A stretch of 64,000 bases of DNA from Devosia sp. Lineage in GTDB: Bacteria > Pseudomonadota > Alphaproteobacteria > Rhizobiales > Devosiaceae. Positions 60,292 through 64,000 of this stretch are shown here, piece by piece. The stretch is from NCBI GenBank assembly GCA_016713105.1, contig JADJPS010000021.1, positions 62,001-126,000 of the forward strand. The letters are read 5' to 3'. The notes under the pieces are model-generated. The model was not told the DNA's origin and ran no database searches. It worked only from the letters and a program-made list of their open reading frames with translations. Position 1 is the stretch's first letter; the number at the start of each line of letters is the position of its first letter. The position numbers and the translations under genes were made by a program.

Positions 60292-61814
60292 TTGACCCAG
60301 ACGTTTACCGAACTCGGCCTGTCCGCGCAGCTCGTCAGCGCGCTGACTGCCGCCGGCTTCACCACCCCCACCCCGATCCAGGCCAAGGCCATCCCGCCGC
60401 AGCTCGAGCGCCGCGACATCATGGGCATCGCCCAGACCGGTTCGGGCAAGACCGCCGCCTTCTGCCTGCCGATCCTCGCCGGCCTCGCCCAGCTTCCGGG
60501 CCGCGCCAGCCCGATGACCACCCGCGCCCTGATCCTCGCGCCGACCCGCGAGCTCGCGGTGCAGATCGACGAAGTGCTGCACAAGCTCTCGGCCGGCCGG
60601 CTCAGCACCGTGCTCGTCCTCGGCGGCGCCTCCCGCTCCAGCCAGATCCAGAAGATCGCCCGAGGCGTCGACGTGGTCATTGCCACCCCGGTCGCCTCAA
60701 GGACCTGGTCGACGACCGCAAGCTCAAGCTCAACGAGACCCGCTGGCTGGTGCTCGATGAGGCCGACCGCATGCTCGACATGGGTTTCATCAACGCCGTC
60801 AAGGAGATCGCCAGGGCCATCGGCCCGCGCCGGCAGACCGCGATGTTCTCGGCCACCATGGCGCCGGAGATCGCCGATCTGGCCAAGGGCCTGCTCAACG
60901 ATCCGGTGCGCGTCGAAGCCGCGCTGCCCGCCACCACCGTCGGCACCATCGACCAGCGCGTCATCCTCTCCGGCTCGAAGGAGAAGCGCTCCGTTCTCAA
61001 TGACTTGCTGAAGGACGAGACGCTGAACCGCGTCATCATCTTCTCGCGCACCAAGCACGGCGCGGATCGCGTCACCAAGAACCTCGCCATCGACGGCCAC
61101 CAGGCCGCCGCCATCCACGGCAACAAGTCCAACAATGCCCGCCAGGCGGCGCTCAGGGGCTTTGCCACCGGCGAGGTGCGCATCCTTGTTGCCACCGATA
61201 TCGCGGCGCGCGGCATCGACGTGCAGGCGATCAGCCACGTCATCAACTACGAACTGCCCGACGATCCGGAAAACTATGTGCACCGCATCGGCCGCACCGC
61301 CCGCAACGGCGCTTCGGGCTTTGCGATCACGCTCTGCGACGGCACCGAGCGCGGCAAGCTGCGCGATGTCGAGCGGCTGATCCGCCGCACCCTGCCGACC
61401 ACCGGCGAGATCAAGGGCAATGGCGGCGAAGTGGTCGATGCCGCCCAGCTTCGGGCGCAGCGTCAGGCGCCGCGTCCGTCCGCGCCGCGTCCCGATGGCC
61501 AGCGCAAGCAGGCCAATGCCGGCCGGCATTTCTCCGGCGCCAAGAAGGCGGCGATCGTCGATGGCCGCAAGCGCACCAATGGCGGCGGCGAGGGCAAGCC
61601 CGCCGCTGGCGGCAATGCCCAGCAGGCCCGTGGCGGGGCCGGGGCAGCCAGCAATGTCTCGCGCAACGGCGGCGCTCCGGCCGCGGCAGGGGCCTGGTGG
61701 GAGAAGCCGACGGGTTCGGGCTCGCCTCCGCCCAAGGCCCGCTGGAACAAGCAGCAGAAGGACGCCGGCCGCTCGCGCCGTGCCGACTCCGACCGCACGC
61801 GCGTCGCGGGCTGA
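60292..61814 (+). CDS. DEAD-box ATP-dependent RNA helicase (RhlE-like), frameshifted
   Basis: About 508 aa. Motifs in order: Q motif region FTTPTPIQAKAIPPQLERRD, Walker A AQTGSGKT, PTRELA, LGG, then after the break DEAD as LVLDEADRMLDMGF, SAT, and the second RecA domain with IIFSRTKHGADRV, ATDIAARGIDV and HRIGRTARNG. A basic, glycine-rich tail follows (about 385-508). At 60690 one G is missing; restoring it gives VIATPGRLKDLVDDRKL. The likely start is TTG 60292 (MTQTFTELGLS) and no strong ribosome site is seen. Unwinds structured RNA, for example during ribosome assembly at low temperature. Confidence 0.87.
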
Positions 61815-61937
61815 CCCGAAAAGGCCGCTGAACGTTGGATGAACGCCGGGTTCCGGTCTCATTCAAGCGTCACGTCGCAGGGTGGCCGCATCGATAAGCG
61901 ATGCGGCCGGCGGGGCCGCGCAGACCCGGGGGATCAA

Positions 61938-62057
61938 ATGCTCAAGCTCGCGCTGATCGCGCTCTTCGCCCTGGCGATGGCCACGCTGACCGTCGCCGCT
62001 TCCGCCATTCCGGTGGGCCCCGAGACGGCGCCCGCGCAAGCCGAACTGCTCAACTGA
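61938..62057 (+). CDS. Tiny membrane protein 1 (39 aa)
   Basis: MLKLALIALFALAMATLTVA followed by ASAIPVGPETAPAQAELLN: one hydrophobic helix or uncleaved signal-like segment. GGGGGATCAA lies just before ATG 61938. It is followed after 12 nt by another tiny membrane protein. No family is recognised. Confidence 0.5.
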   Translation: MLKLALIALFALAMATLTVAASAIPVGPETAPAQAELLN

Positions 62058-62069
62058 GCAGGGTGCCGG

Positions 62070-62183
62070 ATGATGCCCGAGCGCGCGCCCGTGAGCCCCT
62101 CCCTGCAGATCCTGCTGTTCGTGCTGTTCGCGTTGACCCTTGCGGTCATCACCTTCGCCGCCGCCAGCATCGTGCTGGTGTAG
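62070..62183 (+). CDS. Tiny membrane protein 2 (37 aa)
   Basis: MMPERAPVSPSLQILLFVLF then ALTLAVITFAAASIVLV: a short polar N-terminus and one transmembrane helix reaching the C-terminus. It lies 12 nt after the 39-aa gene, with similar hydrophobic composition, which suggests a pair. Evidence is limited to frame, spacing and composition. Confidence 0.45.
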   Translation: MMPERAPVSPSLQILLFVLFALTLAVITFAAASIVLV

Positions 62184-62292
62184 CAGGCCATAGAGCTTCC
62201 GAAAGCCCTGCTCGAGGGCTGTTGCGGGCCAGCCGCACCGCAGCCTCGCCCCGGCCTGCCGAAGGACCGGGCGCAGGCTCGGCAGGGAGCTT

Positions 62293-62916
62293 TCAACTGA
62301 GCGGGATTCCCTTGCCACCCTTGTCCTTCTGGTACGCGGCCGAGAGGTCGTTGTAGACGGCGTTGAGGTCGTCGACCCGCGCCACCAGCCGCTCCTTGGA
62401 GGAGCGGTCGAGCCCGGCGATCATCTGCTGGATATCGTGGCTCTGAAAGAAGGCGTTCCGCCGGTTGTAGAGCGGGCGCCCCTCCATTACCGCGTCGCGG
62501 TCCGGGTCCGGCACGGCATAGACCTCCTTGAGGATGCGGATGTCGTGCGGGATGCCGAAGGCGTCGCGCGTCTCTTCATAGCTGAACAGATAGTAGAAAT
62601 TGTCGAAGCCCGACCAGGTGATGCCGGAAAGGCACAGCGAGCACGGCTCGTGGGTGGCGAGGAACAGGCAGTCCTGCGGCGCTGGCCGGTCCTCCGGCGG
62701 CAGTTCGTAGAAGCGCTTGATAGCGTGCATCTCGCCATGCCAGAGCGGGTTCTCGGTCTCGTTGTTGGTCTCGGCGATCACCACCGAGAGGTCGGATTTC
62801 CTGAGGATCGCCGCGCCGAACAGCTTGTTGCCGCCCGCGACGCCGCGCCGGGTCAGCGGTACGAGGTCGGTCTCGATGACATCGAGCAGGCGGGAGATGA
62901 AGGCGGGCGTATCCAT
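62293..62916 (-). CDS. Cytidine/deoxycytidylate deaminase-family zinc enzyme
   Basis: A 207-aa nucleoside/nucleobase deaminase fold. Zinc and proton-shuttle motif HGEMHAI (His and Glu) and cysteine pair PCSLC in ATHEPCSLCLSGITWSGFDN. It is longer than TadA and has an extra C-terminal helical region (QQMIAGLDRSSKERLVARVD). The substrate could be guanine, cytosine or a modified base. It is a single gene. Confidence 0.85.
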   Translation of the reverse strand: MDTPAFISRLLDVIETDLVPLTRRGVAGGNKLFGAAILRKSDLSVVIAETNNETENPLWHGEMHAIKRFYELPPEDRPAPQDCLFLATHEPCSLCLSGITWSGFDNFYYLFSYEETRDAFGIPHDIRILKEVYAVPDPDRDAVMEGRPLYNRRNAFFQSHDIQQMIAGLDRSSKERLVARVDDLNAVYNDLSAAYQKDKGGKGIPLS

Positions 62917-62975
62917 CGGCGGCTCCGGTTCGTTACCGCGAACCTCACCGGCCTGCGCGGCGCCGTCAACCTCTA

Positions 62976-63743
62976 CTAGAAGCGCGACTTGCCGAACACC
63001 GCCAGCTCGGCGCCGGCCGCGTCGACCAGCACCAGCCTGTCGTCGCGCAGCTTCCAGAAGCGTGTCGCGGCGAGCGCGGCGAAGAAGCTCTGCTCCTGCG
63101 CGTTCATCTCATCGGAGAGGCAGGCCATGCGGGTTGCCGCGACGGCACTAAAGGCGAGCGCCTCGCCGTTCATTGCGGCCTGCGCGAACCACGAGTTGCA
63201 GCCGCCGCGGCCGCCCGCGCGCTGGTCCCTGGCGATCGACAACGATGGTGCGGGGCCACGCAGCACCGGCTTTCCGGCCAGGACCTCGGCCTGCCAGGTG
63301 ACGTCGAGGATCGGCGGCGGGGCGGGTTCGGGTGTCTCGATGCGGCCGGCGAAGTTGACGGTGATCAGGATCGGGGCTGCGAGGTCCGCGAGGTCGAGCG
63401 GGTAGGGCGAGGGGCTGCGGAACCAGACGGCGCCGTCACTGGCGACGATCTCGGCGATCAGCCCGTAGAAGCGGCCGGGCTCGATTACGCCATCGTCGAC
63501 GTTGAGGGTGAAGGTCAGCGGCACCTGGCCGCGCGCGGCAATTGGCGCGGTCGCCGACACGCGTTCGGCCTGAGGCGACTGCAGGTCGACCAGGGCGACC
63601 GAGAGGGCCGCGCCGGCGGGGAGCGCGATGCGCTCGCGGTAGGTGACGTCGCCGCTGATGGTCAGCTTCGCCGCCATAGCTGGAGCCGCCAGAGCCAGCA
63701 TCAGGGCGGTCATCGCCGCCAGCGCAAGATGGATGCGGAACAT
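62976..63743 (-). CDS. Periplasmic YbaY-like plus META-domain protein
   Basis: A 255-aa protein. The signal peptide is MFRIHLALAAMTALMLALAA...AMA. About residues 27-135 form a YbaY-type beta domain (ISGDVTYRERIALPAGAALS; IEPGRFYGLIAEIVASDGAV). About 145-255 is a META/HslJ domain (GGRGGCNSWFAQAAMNGEAL; RFWKLRDDRLVLVDAAGAEL). META proteins are linked to envelope stress and antibiotic tolerance, and the combination is common in Proteobacteria. ATG 63743 is preferred because it begins the signal peptide. Confidence 0.86.
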   Translation of the reverse strand: MFRIHLALAAMTALMLALAAPAMAAKLTISGDVTYRERIALPAGAALSVALVDLQSPQAERVSATAPIAARGQVPLTFTLNVDDGVIEPGRFYGLIAEIVASDGAVWFRSPSPYPLDLADLAAPILITVNFAGRIETPEPAPPPILDVTWQAEVLAGKPVLRGPAPSLSIARDQRAGGRGGCNSWFAQAAMNGEALAFSAVAATRMACLSDEMNAQEQSFFAALAATRFWKLRDDRLVLVDAAGAELAVFGKSRF

Positions 63744-63835
63744 CGAGCCCTCCACTTCTGTCGATCGGCAGCTTCACCCAGAAATATGGAAGAAATGCAA
63801 CGGCGCTGCCGACAATAGCGAAGACTCTCGCAGGT

Positions 63836-64000
63836 CTAGCCGGCGACGACGAGGAAGGGCTCGGCAAACAGATGCTCTTCGAGGTTGTTGCCGTCGCCGC
63901 CGCGATCGACGACGAGGAATTCGCACTCCTGCTCGAGCGGCGTCAGCACGCCGTGCCAGGTGTTCATGGCGATGTTCACGCCGGTGCCGGCAGGAATCAG
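63836..64000 (-). CDS. allA: Ureidoglycolate lyase, C-terminal part (cut by window end)
   Basis: The last 54 codons of a gene that continues beyond the window. The encoded end (NIAMNTWHGVLTPLEQE; FLVVDRGGDGNNLEEHLFAE) matches the conserved C-terminus of AllA, which splits ureidoglycolate into glyoxylate and urea in allantoin/purine breakdown. The conserved N-T-W-H-G-V-L and V-D-R-G-G-x-G-x-N-L-E-E are visible. Confidence 0.85.
   Translation of the reverse strand: MIPAGTGVNIAMNTWHGVLTPLEQECEFLVVDRGGDGNNLEEHLFAEPFLVVAG

Noticed and set aside
60062..60295. Small gene upstream of the helicase
   Set aside because: Arginine/proline-rich translation without motif, overlapping the structured leader and the helicase start. 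No conserved pattern.

Overview
The window is GC-rich, densely coded chromosomal DNA from an alphaproteobacterium. A PhyR-NepR-EcfG general stress response locus, a rhizobial-type thuR-thuEFGK-thuA-thuB sugar locus and a SigF/NrsF pair point to Hyphomicrobiales. A Devosia-like organism is my inference, not proven here. I found no tRNA, rRNA, CRISPR array, transposase or prophage. Gene families look core or semi-core, and the odd parts are repeats, promoters and indels.

Layout. (1) 28-4536 (-): polar amino-acid ABC transporter ending in an M14 deacylase. (2) 4582-11484: a stress island. phyR, nepR, ecfG, a HisKA_2-type kinase and a lipid kinase sit among small CsbD, DUF1328, DUF883, holin-like and DUF3309 proteins. 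Six EcfG-type promoters (GGAAC-N16/17-CGTT or one-base variant) can be read directly. (3) 11511-18240 (-): transglutaminase, circularly permuted ATP-grasp/alpha-E and transglutaminase-DUF2126, a conserved set of unknown product. (4) 18709-31279: LysR regulator, spermidine/putrescine-type ABC transporter, aldehyde dehydrogenase, GH38 alpha-mannosidase, mercaptopyruvate sulfurtransferase and a sulfatase/phosphonate monoester hydrolase. (5) 31438-35330 (-): second iron/polyamine/phosphonate-type ABC transporter. (6) 35682-40741: imelysin, di-heme DUF1111 protein, imelysin, DUF1513, a periplasmic iron-related operon. (7) 41242-50163: thu trehalose/maltose uptake and catabolism with two tandem thuB genes and a clear LacI operator. 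(8) 50802-54598: GlsB-type protein, acetyltransferase, 5'-nucleotidase, lone ThuA-domain protein. (9) 54723-57821: nrsF-sigF divergent from a cytochrome b / molybdopterin oxidoreductase pair, each side with a perfect GTAACC-N16-CGAA promoter. (10) 58811-64000: DUF1801, a periplasmic protein, DEAD-box helicase, two tiny membrane proteins, a deaminase, a YbaY-META protein and the 3' end of ureidoglycolate lyase.

Two features cut across the window. First, about a dozen otherwise intact genes carry single-base frameshifts, often in C or G runs, which looks like sequencing error rather than decay. Second, several families of GC-rich double-hairpin intergenic elements occur, two as alternating arrays, one pair inverted around sseA, and one inside an imelysin coding sequence.
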